From positions 1,675,001-1,739,000 of the forward strand of contig NC_134755.1 in assembly GCF_050436995.1 (NCBI RefSeq): 64,000 nucleotides of DNA. Direction: 5' to 3'. Source of the DNA: Anticarsia gemmatalis. Its lineage: Eukaryota; Arthropoda; Insecta; Lepidoptera; Erebidae. The translations under genes and the position numbers were made by a program. Below the pieces are notes generated by a model. That model saw only the letters and a list, made by a program, of their open reading frames with translations. It ran no database searches and had not been told where the DNA came from. Below are positions 1 through 11,400 of the stretch, in pieces. How positions within the stretch are numbered: position 1 is the first letter of the stretch; the number at the start of each line of letters is the position of its first letter.

Positions 1-256
1 GTGGAGATGAATTATTTTAGTTCTATTTGTGGGCATGTATTGATGAAAAGCAATTATACACGACAGTTTTTAGCATTTAAATATTTCGAGATAATAGTAC
101 TGTTTTTTTGTTTTTTTTTTTTTTTTTTTTTTGTTTTTCCTTGCATATAATTAAAAATGTAACTTGCAGGGGTGCAATGACGAAAGAAGATGTTTGAATT
201 TAAATGAAGTATGTAAAAGAATGTAGTGTGTAATAGGTAGGAATTGTAGAAAATAG
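1..256. other. AT-rich flank, no gene
   Basis: No coding signal is seen. The stretch contains a long T-tract (about 104-134) interrupted by single G residues. The T-tract could be the reverse-strand poly(A) of an old retroelement, but no body was identified next to it. The boundary with the LINE fragment that follows is set at the last in-frame stop (254-256). Confidence 0.6.
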
Positions 257-808
257 CTAAAAATTGTTAATTATATTTGTGATAAAATGAGGATACTACT
301 GGGCAGATTTTATCATTTAAGTTTCAGAGTACCAATTTCTTTATTAAAATACCTGTACAAATCACTGGTCGAATCCATTGTGTCTTATGCTCTTGATTGT
401 TATGGACTCACTTTTAAAACTTACATAGATAAAATAGAAACACTACAAATTAGATTCTTAAAATTATTAGTAAATAATAAAACCAAAAACAGTTGTAAAA
501 ATGACTATAAAAAAATATTTAAAATATGTAATATTCTGCCGGCCAGTTTAAAACATAAGTACCTATTATTAACCAACCAACATGGCAATCAAGAGCATAA
601 CCTGTCGCTTGTGTCGCATACACACGGCACAAGAACCAAAACCAGTGGTAGATACAATGTGCCTAGAGTTAATAATTATTATGGTGATAGAACTTTATCG
701 AAACGCATACCATATGTAATGAACAGTTTACCTGTGGACATCGCAACAGAAAGAAATAAAAATAAGTTTTCTAAAAAATTAAAAAAGTATCTACTTAGTA
801 GTTTATAA
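257..808 (+). pseudogene. Reverse-transcriptase C-terminal fragment of a LINE
   Basis: An open frame runs from just after a stop at 254-256 to the stop ending at 808. The first methionine is at 287, but the frame reads sensibly upstream (LKIVNYICDKMRILLG), so the true breakpoint is near 257 or slightly upstream. The product matches the region after the RT catalytic palm: a tyrosine-rich helix block (YKSLVESIVSYALDCYG), an IETLQIRFLK-type segment, and the ending PYVMNSLP...NKFSKKLKKYLLSSL, typical of the last 60 residues of CR1/Jockey-type ORF2. The catalytic YADD box is upstream and absent. It is therefore a dead fragment although it has no internal stop. Confidence 0.75.
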
Positions 809-998
809 ATATCTATAAACATACATACAAATATACATGTATAAAACACAAGCTACTGAACCATATAATATTACTCTTATACATACAATATAAATACATT
901 ATAATACATAAACTTATAATATATAATCAAAGCTCTTATACAATATATACATATATGTACATCTTAAGTACTGCTATAATTAAATGAGACTCGACCGT

Positions 999-1033
999 GT
1001 CCACAGACAAACTGTTCAAACAGTTTTGTGGAC
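999..1033 (+). repeat. 3'-UTR hairpin of the LINE
   Basis: Arms of 13 bp pair perfectly (GTCCACA + AAACTG against CAGTTTTGTGGAC) around a TTCAAA loop, with one 3-nt bulge (GAC) on the 5' arm. It lies about 35 bp before the (TAAA)n tail. That is where several LINE clades carry the structure their own reverse transcriptase recognises; such a role is inferred. Confidence 0.65.
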
Positions 1034-1104
1034 CATAAGTATAAGTTTCATGTAAGAAACACTGTTTTAATAATAATAAATAAATAAATAAATAAATAAT
1101 AATA

Positions 1105-3703
1105 GCTTACGTTGGTATCTTCATAGCCCTGAGTATATTATTATATAGCGTTATTTTATGTGCTACAATTACTTAAAAATACCACATTTATATAGCTTGA
1201 AAGCAAAGGTAACAATTCATAAAACAATATTCACCTCGAGCCCAATAGACGGAACAAGTAAGGAAGGCAGAAGTAAAACAATTTCACCAATGACATGTCG
1301 CGACATGTGACGCTCACTTATCATTCGAGATTTTATGTTTACTGACGGTGTGACGTCATCATGTTTGGATCAATGGAGGTGTATCTCGTAATGGTGCTTG
1401 ACTATGATACGAGTATTTGTAAAGATTACTTTTGTTTGTATTATTGAGAAAAGAGTTTTGTATGAAAGTGTCAATTGAAGGTAATGTGTGATTTATATTG
1501 AATGTGTGCTTTGTGAAAATATTTGGTTGGGTGTCGTCTTACATTACTGGTGAACTTTTTTATTAACATTTGTTTAATGATGAGCATCATTGTAAAGGAA
1601 CCATTTTGGACCGCCATTGATTACATTGTCGAGTAGATATAAACCATTTGTTATTACTTGATCAGAACGTTGCATGAACTTTATTTTCAGTTGTTTAACC
1701 AATCGCTCAATACGAAGAAACGTGATAGGATCGAATGTTAAAAATTGTGTTACTGTTCTACCTCAAGATTTACTTCCCAATTTATATTTATATACTCTTC
1801 TTAGAAAGGCGTAAAAGAAAAATCATTTCTTTCCTAAGAGCCCACAATCCAGTTACCGAAAAAGATTGGCTACAATACATTGGCTTACATTACGACAAGT
1901 ACATTTCAGTTTTGATCACGGCTTCAGTAGCGCTCTCTAAAATAAATAGAGGTGTTACTTGGACAAATGCTAGACGATTTAGGTACGTTGCATCGCTGGC
2001 ACACAATATATGAGTCCAAGTTATAGGATGTAGCGGCATCTGCTTCAAATGTGGGGAATAAAAGAAAATAAACGCGCGAGCTAAATTGTGGGTAGTTTTG
2101 TTTTATGACGGTGTTTTCAAGTTTTGTGGAGGAATTCTAGAATTTCGTTGAGAAATATGAATGGTGTGAATTTAAGAGTTAAGTTTTTAATTGTTGTGGT
2201 TGCAGTTGTTCTTTTGGACAAGCAAATTTCATTTGTAAAAGGTGCTTTTAACTTTGCTGTAAAATTTCGGCAAGTACATTGTGGTTTAGGATATTGATTT
2301 TTTTTTAAAGAAACAATCATTTTCTCAGAAGAAAAAAGACATAAGTACAGTTTCAATTTCAATGATTTTCTTGAAATCTAACATAAATATATATAGTTGA
2401 ATACCAGAGATCAAACTTATTCACATAAATGCAAAGAGAGAGCCTCCAGAGCCTCTGGCTATACAGTCTGCCCGTGACCACTACGATGTAACTCAGTCGA
2501 AACGTCGAGTAATAAATAAGGTGTCGTAACTTTTAATCTTTTTACCGCGTATATATTAATACGTATTACCTGTTGTACATTTTAATGTTTAGTATTATGT
2601 AATTTTACATTTTCTTAATTCCTTATCCACCATCTCCAAACTTGCGCCGTTCTAAAACAGAGACATATTCGGAACTGGCAACGTTCGAACGGTATGGATT
2701 GGCTCGCCAAGTACGATTGAGAACGTTCCGCGAAACTCTCTCGATGGCATCTCGATACATGTCCACCGTTTAGAACATACGACTAAATGTTTGTTAGTTA
2801 TCTTGTCAAAGACTAATGCCTACGTGAATGGGATACTTCATAGACTGTCTACTAGTTGGTGCTATCAGGCAGTTAAGTAATTGAGTTCCTGTAACTCATA
2901 TATCAGTTAGTGTGGTATTTGAAAATGTAGATAGGTGACATTTACATTGGTAATAAACACTAGTTGGAAAATGGCTTGCGTGGCCCAAAATGGAAAATTT
3001 TGGTTTTAATTATGGTCCAATCAGCTTCAGGCAATTGAACAAAAGAAAAATAAAAAATGAAGGCTGCGATTATAAAGTGTAAAGTGAAATACAAGAATAT
3101 ACATGGCTCAACTGCTTTTTTTGTATATAAAAAAGTATTTTTTTTTTAATTAATTGTTGCCATGTAGAGTAATATTGAACTTAATCCATTCATACTTAGT
3201 CGAACACAAGTAATGAACATTCGTTATTTTGTGCCCATACTTAAAGCATAATATTAGATGCATGGTCTCACGAATTAAAAAAAAACATACAGCTGTCAAT
3301 TGTATAAATTACTGCATTACTAGTATTGCGAGGAGACTTGTTTACCATACCTAGATTAAAATACAAAAGTGTTTGAAAATCTTTATTTCCTGACTTCACC
3401 AAGCAATTTATGTAAGTAGCTATCTTGTATGAGCAAAAGATCGTGACGAACGAGGGCAGAGAAAATGCAGGATACATACATGTTATATAATAATTTCCGT
3501 TGCTACATAGTTTTGATATATCGGTTTTAAAATTGCTATACAGCTAGACGGTTTCCTAACAAATGCGTTAATAATACGTCTGCTAAGTTTCTCTTGAGAA
3601 ATCTTGTTCGTATAGTTGCTAGGGACGAACTCGGATGAGAAGGAATACGCGTGTATAAATAGTTTGCAATAATATGTGATAATAATACATGATGGAAGAA
3701 AAG
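1105..3703. other. No gene seen; unassigned DNA with one repeat remnant
   Basis: A perfect 16-bp palindrome (ACATGTCGCGACATGT, 1293-1308) is followed by a CRE-type TGACGTCA at 1351-1358. Short open frames at 1735-2013 and on the minus strand show no family signature or codon bias. The only recognisable repeat is at 2468-2553. Confidence 0.5.
2468..2553 (+). repeat. Moth interspersed repeat remnant ('cccgtgaccac ... gtcgaaacgtc' type)
   Basis: It contains CCCGTGACCAC followed by a GTCGAAACGTCGAGTAATAA block. A diverged relative at 10856-10940 shares GCCCGTGACCACGG and a related downstream block. More diverged relatives are at 20160-20252 and 40421-40480. The four copies support a dispersed repeat. 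The parent element is unknown, possibly a LINE 3' region. Confidence 0.45.
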
Positions 3704-3851
3704 TGATAGCTGAGTGGTGTAAGTATGCTTCTCCTTTGCTATGGTGGTTGGTTCTACTCCGAGGCAACACACCGATGACTTTTCGGAGTTAAGTGTATGT
3801 GAAAAAAAAAACACTTATTCCAACGGTGAAGTAAAACATCGTAAAAGAATG
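3704..3851 (+). mobile_element. tRNA-derived SINE
   Basis: A tRNA-like head (GATAGCTGAGTGGTGTAAG as A-box region, GGTTCTACTCC as degenerate B-box) is followed by the body 'gatgacttttcggagtt' and 'caacggtgaagtaaaacatcg'. I recognise this combination as an abundant moth SINE whose consensus has 'aacggtgaaggaaaacatcg' here. Pieces of the same SINE are at 11285-11400 and 24785-24955. The 3' part is missing. Confidence 0.65.
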
Positions 3852-4230
3852 TCATCGATACAGTTGTCAGTTTAACAATATTTATCTGTCCAATATACAT
3901 TAACTAAATAGTAAATAGTCATAACAGTCGAATCCCTTCAATTAAAAAAGACTGAATGACAAGTGTTTTACATAAATATCACTGAAAATAGAAATACAAA
4001 ACCCAATTTATTCAATTATAAATATATCCAAACTATTGTGTTCTAAAACAAAGGAACCATACAGATAGAAGGTGAGGATTATAACAAATCCCATACAAAT
4101 TCATTGATCCATCAACAAATAGAACAACTGAATCAAACCAATGTTCTATTATACAAATCCACAAATGAAACCAAACGTGAAAATATAAAACAATACATAT
4201 TTAACAGAGCTTGAACGAAGGGTTTGGACA
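3852..4230. other. No feature seen
   Basis: Plain AT-rich DNA without coding signal, repeat similarity to the rest of the window, or notable secondary structure. Confidence 0.5.
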
Positions 4231-4233
4231 TTA

Positions 4234-4558
4234 GAGTCCTAGCACACTACATAATTTTAACGCAAAGATAACGCACATTATGATTTAGCACGATCTCTCT
4301 ATGCGTTTGTATCGGTACAAAAGAAAATCAAGAAGAGTCTTCATAAGCCTCTGAGTATCGATGCTGTCTGCTTTCATAATTCAGGTAAATATATTTATAA
4401 CGAATAATAATGGCCGCTCAAACACCGCGATCATATTATGCTATGTACGCGTGTGTAAAGTTTACAACGCATTGACGATGGCCATGCGACTTTAAAACGT
4501 CTTAATTGCGTTCACATCGCGTTGCAGATGCTGAAAAGAGCGTTGTGTGTAGTAGTCC
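4234..4558. mobile_element. Candidate Harbinger-like MITE flanked by TTA
   Basis: The element is flanked by TTA on both sides (4231-4233 and 4559-4561). It has short imperfect terminal inverted repeats: GAGTCCTAGCACAC at the left, and GGACTACTACACAC as reverse complement of the right end. The interior is rich in 'acgc/gcgt' words unlike the neighbours. A 3-bp TWA duplication is characteristic of PIF/Harbinger elements. The TIRs match at only about two thirds of positions, so the boundaries are tentative. Confidence 0.4.
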
Positions 4559-4561
4559 TTA

Positions 4562-5676
4562 GGCTCGTTTGAAAACCGCTCGAAAATTTAATATGATATT
4601 CACTAAAACGTTGAAAAGTAAAATAAACTGCCCACATTAATGATGTTTATAAACCGCAGAAACAAACAAATTGACTAGCAAAACCTGTCGGCCATTGTTT
4701 TTGAGAACAATGGACTAAACATGAATAGCCGTTGATTGTCGCGATGCCGACCAAATTTAATTTTGTTTTGAAGTTCCAATGGTGGGCTGTCTGCTCTGCT
4801 ATTCCTAATAATTGAACGTGTAATATCGTCGTTTTATTTTGGCATTTTAATCGGATTTGTTTGAAGCAGTTTTGTAGGTTGTTAATTTATTTTTTGTGAC
4901 GTGTTTTTCGTTTTAGTCAAGTTGTTTTAATATTGAAGTGAAAATTTTGTTGGGATCACAACAAGCAGCGTCGTTTGGTCTCTATCTGAGTCCATGCGAC
5001 GAAGTCAATACCTACGTACATATAATAATATTATGTATTTAGGAAAGAATATATCTCGAGAGCATATTTAATGTGATTACCAAATTTACAATTATGATGT
5101 TTCATGCTCTCTTATATACCGAAATTGAATAAGACGTTTTCTGTTTTTATGCCAGAGTAGTAATCTTTAGACGCTTTAATTGGTTCAGATGAAATGGCAT
5201 TAAAAATGTTAAAAGCAATGTTTACGTGAAAAACATTCATATCACAAAATCCTTTATTTACTAAAGACTAATTTCAATACAGAAAAAGCAAATATCAAAA
5301 CAAACACATCACCACTTACGCCCTTCTCGTTGCAGCACGATATAACCTGTTCAATGTTTATATTGTGCCTATCGTATCACAGCATTTACCAAATGGGGTA
5401 ACGGCACCAATTCCCGGCACGTCTGTGAGGTGCCAGTTGGCGCGTCATTAGTTTAGCATGTCAAAGACACTGAACGGACACTGTATAGGAAATCCCAAAG
5501 GTTGACTTCACTATCTTCGATGTTATATACTGTGTTCAATACGAGATTGTTAGTTTCGCCTTTGATGTCCAATCTCGAAGGGGCCTTGTCTGCGTTTCTG
5601 CCTGATTTAGTGCTAGGCTTTGTTCGGTTAAGATTTGGATGAATTGTTTAAGTTGATCTAACTAATAGAACCGAAT
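4562..5676. other. No gene seen
   Basis: Unassigned AT-rich DNA. A slightly GC-richer patch at about 5320-5480 has no open frame or repeat match inside this window. Confidence 0.5.
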
Positions 5677-5679
5677 CTG

Positions 5680-5877
5680 TAGCGCCCTATCTTTATCAAT
5701 AGTGGTAGAAAAACGGGCTATAGGTACAACAATAATTAATACAAATATTAATTAAACAAAGAATCTGCATGAAAGTCTGATCAGCGCCTCTACCGGGTGC
5801 AGCAGGAACCAATTTGGTTATAGATTTTAAATATCAAACTGTTGATAATCGATAATCCATTTGGCAAAATCGCGCTA
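5680..5877 (+). mobile_element. CWG-type MITE, degenerate copy
   Basis: It is flanked by CTG at 5677-5679 and 5878-5880. The left terminus is TAGCGCCCTATC and the right terminus ends ATCGCGCTA, so the ends are inverted. The conserved core CTGATCAGCGCCTCTACCGGG is present. Much of the rest has decayed, and an AT-rich stretch sits between the left arm and the core. It belongs to the family described for 32408-32588. Confidence 0.65.
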
Positions 5878-6156
5878 CTGTATTGAACGCAGTCAGGTGC
5901 TGTGCGGCACAAATCTAAAAATAACAGGAACAATAAAATTTATTTCTTTTTAAGTATTCTTAGCAACAAAAAGAAAGAAGACAAATAACCGATTGATTGT
6001 AAAAGTGTTCCGTTTTTTCCTGTCGAAGTTCAGAAACCTAAAAAGAAGTTCTGAAAATTGATAATTTAGAACACGTGTATACTAAAAGTACAAGTCAAAA
6101 TACTTGTAACTTATACAATATGATTTCTGCCTAGATTTGCCTAATTGTCTTGTGTA

Positions 6157-6351
6157 CCGTATTTTCGGAATAATATTTCTGGGGCTAACACGTATTTCAG
6201 TTGACAACTATTTAAAAGCCACTATAGAGTAGATTGTTATCTCCCTTAGATTATTGTGATTAATAAGTTACCTTAAAGCAGCAATTTGACGTACACTAGT
6301 TGTCAACTGAGATACGTTACAAGCCCGTTGATATTATTTCAAGGAATACTT
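6157..6351. mobile_element. Unclassified long-TIR MITE / fold-back element
   Basis: Two arms face each other. The inner 30 nt are near identical (GGGCTAACACGTATTTCAG TTGACAACTA on the left, GGGCTTGTAACGTATCTCAG TTGACAACTA as reverse complement of the right). Similarity continues outward through 'gaataatattt' to a total of roughly 55 bp per arm. The spacer is about 85 bp and non-coding. No target duplication was recognised and no other copy was found in the window. Confidence 0.55.
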
Positions 6352-6613
6352 AGTAGCTCCTGTGTTACATTTGTATGAAGAAACAGTGTTGCCATGTCAA
6401 ATTGTGGAAGACGCCGTTCACATTTGTGGTTCAAAGAACAAATCCGATTAACGGTTGTTGGCGACGGAAAAAATGTTACAATTTACACACGCGTGAAATT
6501 GACTGAAATGTACTTGATTATTTCCCGTTTGTATTTATCTTATGTATACGTATTTTGAGCAATGAAAAACACGAAAAAAAATAAAATAAAATAACTAGGC
6601 ATAGAATTTGTCA

Positions 6614-6859
6614 TCTATACTATACTTAATATTATAAAGCTGAAGAGTTTGTTTGTTTGAACGCGCTAATCTCAGCAACTACTGGTCCGATTAGAAAAAT
6701 TCTTTCAGTGTTAGATAGCCCATTTATCGAGGAAGGGCTATATATCATCACGCTACGACCAATAGGAGCAGAGCAGCAGTAAAAAATGTTACAATAACGG
6801 GGAAAATTTTGACCCATTCTCTCTTATGTGACGCAAGCGAAGTTGCGCGGGTCAGCTAG
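6614..6859 (+). mobile_element. Non-autonomous Helitron, family A, copy 1
   Basis: It starts with TC after an A (TCTATACTATACTTAATATT) and ends CTAG before a T, with no target duplication. That is the Helitron signature of insertion between A and T. About 8 nt before CTAG lies a short hairpin, CGCAA-gcgaag-TTGCG. The body carries 'gtttgtttgtttgaacgcg' near the 5' end and 'cattctctcttatgtgacg' near the 3' end. Three further copies in the window share exactly the same ends. There is no coding capacity, so it needs a helper element elsewhere. Confidence 0.75.
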
Positions 6860-7016
6860 TCAAAAATATTTAGAAAAAGCCTAGCTTGGAAAAAATATAG
6901 TAATCATCTTTTTGACACCAATTAAGATCACTTCTATAAAAATCATATTAGATACATTAAGGAAACTAAAAATGAAACTTACTACTTTTATTTTGTCAAT
7001 CAGTTGATATAATAAA

Positions 7017-7266
7017 CTAGCTGACACGCGCAACTTCGCTTGCGTCACATAAGAGAGAATGGGTAAATTTTTTCCCCGTTTTTGTAACATTTTTTACTGG
7101 TACTCTGCTCCTATTGGTCGTAGCGTGATGATATATAGCCTATAACCTACCTCGATAAATGGGCTATCTAACACTGAAAGATTTTTTCAAGTCGGACGCG
7201 TAGTTCCTGAGATTAGCGCGTTCAAACAAACAAACAAACTCTTCAGCTTTATAATATTAGTATAGA
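7017..7266 (-). mobile_element. Non-autonomous Helitron, family A, copy 2 (inverted to copy 1)
   Basis: Read on the minus strand it begins TCTATACTAATATTATAAAG after an A, and ends CTGACAC-type DNA then CTAG before a T, with the same CGCAA/TTGCG hairpin. It lies only 157 bp from copy 1 in the opposite orientation, so a transcript across both could fold into a stem of about 245 bp. Confidence 0.75.
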
Positions 7267-7267
7267 T

Positions 7268-10200
7268 TATTTATATTATTGCAAAAAGCAATAATTTAAA
7301 TACCAGATGTAATCAGACATGAATAAGATGAAATCAATCCACCAAAAATTGCTCCCATTACAATAATAATATTTATAATATCATAGCCCAGGTAAGAAAA
7401 GCTGGTGATGATGATGAAGCAACTTGAACACAAAACGTCTTTGACATTACAGTTGCTATTAAACCGAATGCTTTACACCTTTGTCTGGATACTAACAATC
7501 AGTATCGTGTCCTGCAAATCTAAAGCGAGGATCCAATCGAAGGTGCATTGTCTTGCATCGCCGAGATTTGAGTGCGGAGTTAAACGATATTGGGTGTTAT
7601 GACACACACAGATATTTGTAGAACAATGGAGGTAGTCGGAAGTGATGGTGATAAAGTGGGGCTAGTACGCTTTGGTTGATTTCAACTAGGAGGTGTAGAA
7701 TAGAGTGAGTTACTGCTTTGTTAGTCATAAAAGTATATGAATAGAGTCATGGTCCAAAAAATGGTGCGGGCCCATACACCCCATTAAGATTTACCCCTAA
7801 TTAGGAATTAGTACCCATACACCTCGTAAAATAGCATTGGTATCCATACATGTACCCATAATTTTGTATGTTATATACGTAGAAAATATTAGTATTTATC
7901 AATAAAATTAATTACTGGTTTTGCATTCTTACAAAAAGATAAGTTATTTTTATATAAACAGATTGTAATCAAAACTGCTGGCACTACTGCTTCCACTGTA
8001 CACTCTAAAATGTTTAGCGTTGTTCAAACGTTTACCTACGTTAAAGATTTATCTAAAATCAAAAATAATAATTATGCAATAATCTAACGTACTTGTGAAA
8101 AAATAGTTTGAACATCATAAGATCGTGTTTGTTAAGCACTAAACCCGAGCATTCTTAATGTAAGATACAATCATAATTACTTAGATATAAAATCACAGTG
8201 CACTAAACGAAAAAAAATAAATTTAAACAAAAATAGAAACAAAAAAGACACTACCAAATAAATTGTATATTCAGCAACTAAAGCAAGCACTAACTTGATC
8301 AATAATATTACATTGGGCTACTTACACGGGAGGAGGGAACTCAATTTACCAATTACGAGAGGGAGGGGTGCCTCAAGGCCCGTCACTGGGCCCACTAACG
8401 ATGTTATGTAAGGAAGAATTGCGTCGCGACTGTCAATATTTGGTGGCACCTCGGATAAAGATTAGGTTTTCGATAGACGTTTTATTATTGTTGAATTTTA
8501 TGTTATAATTAATTGAGTTGATTATGGAGATAGAATATACAAAATGGTTTATAAAATCGCAAAGTCTATTATTGTAGAAGAAATATGCATATTTTCATGA
8601 TTCTTAGGTTTGCTGTTACTTAATTACAACCTTATAAAATTTAATTAATAGGATTTTTGTCGTGCATTATAGAGGAATAGTTTCACCGTATTCGACTTAC
8701 TTTAAGGGTTTCTTACAAAAAAAAGCAAAAGTCTATTTTGTACCGACTTTTGTTAGTTAGGTCCAAGAGCAAGAAGTTTTCATACATATCAGCGTTGACT
8801 TGAAGAAATATTTACGACTCTTAGATTTAAGACTTCCGTAACTCCATTAACACGATCCAAAGGCTCTTTGTTCGATATAGCTAGCACCCATAAATAAAAC
8901 TATAACAGCACTTACAAAAAGAAACAGCAAAATAATATAAATATGGTGAGACCATGTGGAAAGGATAAATGAAAGGCGATTAACGGAAAGGATTTATCGA
9001 GTGAACGAATGTGGAAATGCCATGAGTAGGCAAACTGAATAGCTGTCCTTTTGATCACTGGCCAAATTATTAATGTTGCGTGTTTTACACCGAAACGAGG
9101 GTTAGAATTAAAGATTTTGAGTCTTGGTTTTGTATGGTTTTGTTTGAAAAAATCTGATTGCAATTTCTAATTTGGTTGATTTCAAAAACCTACTATACTC
9201 GGGCCATTTCAAACGTGCGAACTAAGTCATGATATTATATCGGAGGAGTACACAATATTCTATTGTAGCTTACAGAGTGACCAAAAACGAGAGATAAAAA
9301 TAACATTGGCTGTTATTTATCCTACCTGTTATTACCTATCTTAGAAGTACTTAGTTTATTACTATACAAGGGCAGCCTCAAAGTAATTCATGCACGGTTC
9401 CCATGTATTGGTCTTTCTCTACTTTGAGAGTAGTAAGGCCACGAGCTCATCACACTGGCCACGTGCAATATTAGAACCTTGTTTTCCGCCAATGTCCAAA
9501 TTAATAATGTTCAAAATTCATGTAATTCAAACCCCTTTGTCTCAACAAAACCAACACAATAGACAGAAATGTTAATTTAACTTAGCTGCAAGTAATCCAT
9601 AGAAATACTCCCACGTGGAGGTCGGAATATCAATACAAGACTAATAAAACAAGGGGAAGTTTTTAACGAGTCTTTGTTTACAGCCTTCATCCCCATAAAC
9701 CGATGACGTCAGCGCAAGGGGGACTGCCTTTGGCGTATAAGAAAATTGTAATTATAATTAGGGAATTTTCTTAAACAAAAATGTATTCCTTGGGGCAAAT
9801 TGGATGTAAGTATAGATGTTGGTGATTTAAAGGCGCTTTGTGACATCGATATTGGATGTAAAGAGTGGCCTTGTGGTAAAATTGACTTTGAACATAGGAG
9901 GGTGGACAAAGGCAGGACACGAATTTTCGATTTTTGAAAACTGTGCATTATAACTTGCGATATTTCTTTTAAAACCTCTCTTGCACTTTTGAATTTATCT
10001 TTTGTTACGTAATACGAAAAAATATTGCCTGTTCCTTTTAAGAATCGAACGCTCGAAAACCCGTGATAATAGCATGAACCATGATAGGTACCTTAATTAT
10101 TTTCTCAAAGATTATTAGATTATTAAATTCTAGGATAGACTTAAGATAGAAGAAGAAGAAAATATAATAATTTTCTGCATTATTCGATATTTCTTTGGGC

Positions 10201-10287
10201 TCTGCCTACTCCTGTAAAAAAAAGACGTAATAATTTCTTGAAATTTAATAAGCAATCTAAACTTCCGTTTTACATAAATACATAGCT
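7268..10287. other. No gene seen
   Basis: Three kilobases of unassigned AT-rich DNA. Noted only: a locally repetitive patch at 7765-7860 with three 'cccatacacc/tccatacat' words; a CRE-type TGACGTCA at about 9704; and several short open frames without a recognisable domain. No repeat shared with the rest of the window was found. Confidence 0.5.
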
Positions 10288-10365
10288 GACTGCACCGCAA
10301 TTTACCAGACCCGGGAATCGAACCACATACTACACAGTAACTACTAACTGAGCCATGGACTCAGT
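10288..10365 (-). mobile_element. tRNA-like SINE head
   Basis: On the minus strand the A-box-like ATGGCTCAGTTAGTAG is followed about 35 nt later by a near-consensus B-box (GGTTCGATTCCCGGG). These are the two internal RNA polymerase III promoter elements of a tRNA. No complete cloverleaf closes and an unrelated AT-rich body follows, so this is a SINE head or tRNA relic, not a working tRNA gene. Confidence 0.5.
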
Positions 10366-10710
10366 CCGCTTCACATATCGTTTTAATTCCCAAATACAGA
10401 AACTGAGACAGCCAGTAGCCAGTATTTCGGAATTGGCTAACCAAAAAAATGTCCGTAACTTTTTAGTTGTCGGTTCAGATTGCCTGTTTCGGATTTTTGT
10501 GTCAATGTCGAGGGATCGAGTTTTGTTTGTAGCCATTGATAGGATGATTTCGTTGTTCAGAAACAGTTTTGAACTGAAATGATCTACTGCTAGATTGGTT
10601 TCTAACTGATGTTTGTTGTTTGATTTGATTGTTCTAATATATAGATATTCTTATATTAAATTTCGACTTCCGGAATTTTTTGTTTAATTTTTGCCTAGGA
10701 GTTCTTTGCC

Positions 10711-10800
10711 AAGTCGCCAACCCGCAATTGCCAGCGTGGTGGACTCAAGGTTCAACACTCATTATGAAAGGAGACTCTTGCCCAGCAGTGGGATAGTAAT
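10711..10800 (+). repeat. SINE/LINE 3'-end fragment
   Basis: Segments AACCCGCAATTGCCAGCGTG and GAGACTCTTGCCCAGCAGTG are typical of the 3' end of an abundant moth retroelement. The last part reads as the LINE-encoded F/LAQQWD tail. Minus-strand relatives are at 23441-23503, 39534-39625 and 47080-47132. Confidence 0.55.
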
Positions 10801-10855
10801 ACAACATTTATTGATTTTATGTCTATAAGTCCATGTCTTACCAATGTAAAATTAG

Positions 10856-10940
10856 ACAGCCCGTGACCACGGTTTGACTGATTCGATCAAAACGCCCGTC
10901 GGGTAAACCTTTAATTTTCAATCGCGTTTAAGACACGTTA
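10856..10940 (+). repeat. Moth interspersed repeat remnant
   Basis: It carries GCCCGTGACCACGG and GTCGGGTAAACC, related to the remnant at 2468-2553. The parent element is not identified. Confidence 0.4.
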
Positions 10941-11284
10941 CATTGTCATTTAAATATTTGCTAGCTTTCCAAACAAATGTTCTTTTATTTCTACAATACG
11001 TTTTTGTACACCATTTTATTATTACGAGACTGTATATAATTTATCGTCACCTAAAAGTCTATAAGTTAACAGCAATAAACTATTTTTAATTTCAAAACTT
11101 CTGAACTGTAACTACCAACCCTTGAAGATAGTTCACGAAGTTTTAACTTGTTAGATCATTGCAGACGGCCAGCAATTTGTCCTTCCAGTAATCTTAAAGA
11201 CTAATTGCCTCATGTGGGAAGACGGACTCAATAAATGTCTTGCGGTTCAGCCCTAATTGGGTCAAACTAGTTTTAGTTTAAAAA

Positions 11285-11400
11285 CAGCGATAGTCTAGCT
11301 TCAAAAGTCTCGGGTTCTAACCCAAGGGACCTGGGACTTTGGCGAGAGATCACGTGTCGTATTACTTGTTTTAATGGTGAAGGAAAATATTGGAGTTATG
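11285..11400 (+). mobile_element. tRNA-derived SINE, internal fragment
   Basis: A B-box-like CGGGTTCTAACCC is followed after about 60 nt by 'aatggtgaaggaaaat', the same order as in the SINE at 3704-3851. The A-box end is too diverged to place exactly. Confidence 0.45.

Larger units (their letters stand above)
257..1104 (+). mobile_element. 5'-truncated non-LTR retrotransposon (LINE), 3' end with (TAAA)n tail
   Basis: This is the 3' end of a non-LTR retrotransposon on the plus strand. It holds the C-terminal part of the reverse-transcriptase ORF (to 808), an AT-rich 3' UTR, a strong hairpin at 999-1033, and a tail of TAAT/TAAA units at about 1067-1103. The tail and 3' hairpin match how CR1/Daphne/Jockey-like LINEs of moths end, but the clade is inferred. 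The 5' end is missing, as usual for LINE insertions. No target-site duplication could be defined. Confidence 0.75.

Noticed and set aside
1735..2013. 92-codon open frame after a splice-acceptor-like TTATTTTCAG
   Set aside because: Hydrophobic low-complexity start, no family signature, no matching exon before or after.
7405..7602. 65-codon open frame starting MMMM
   Set aside because: The start is a GATGAT simple repeat and the product has no domain.
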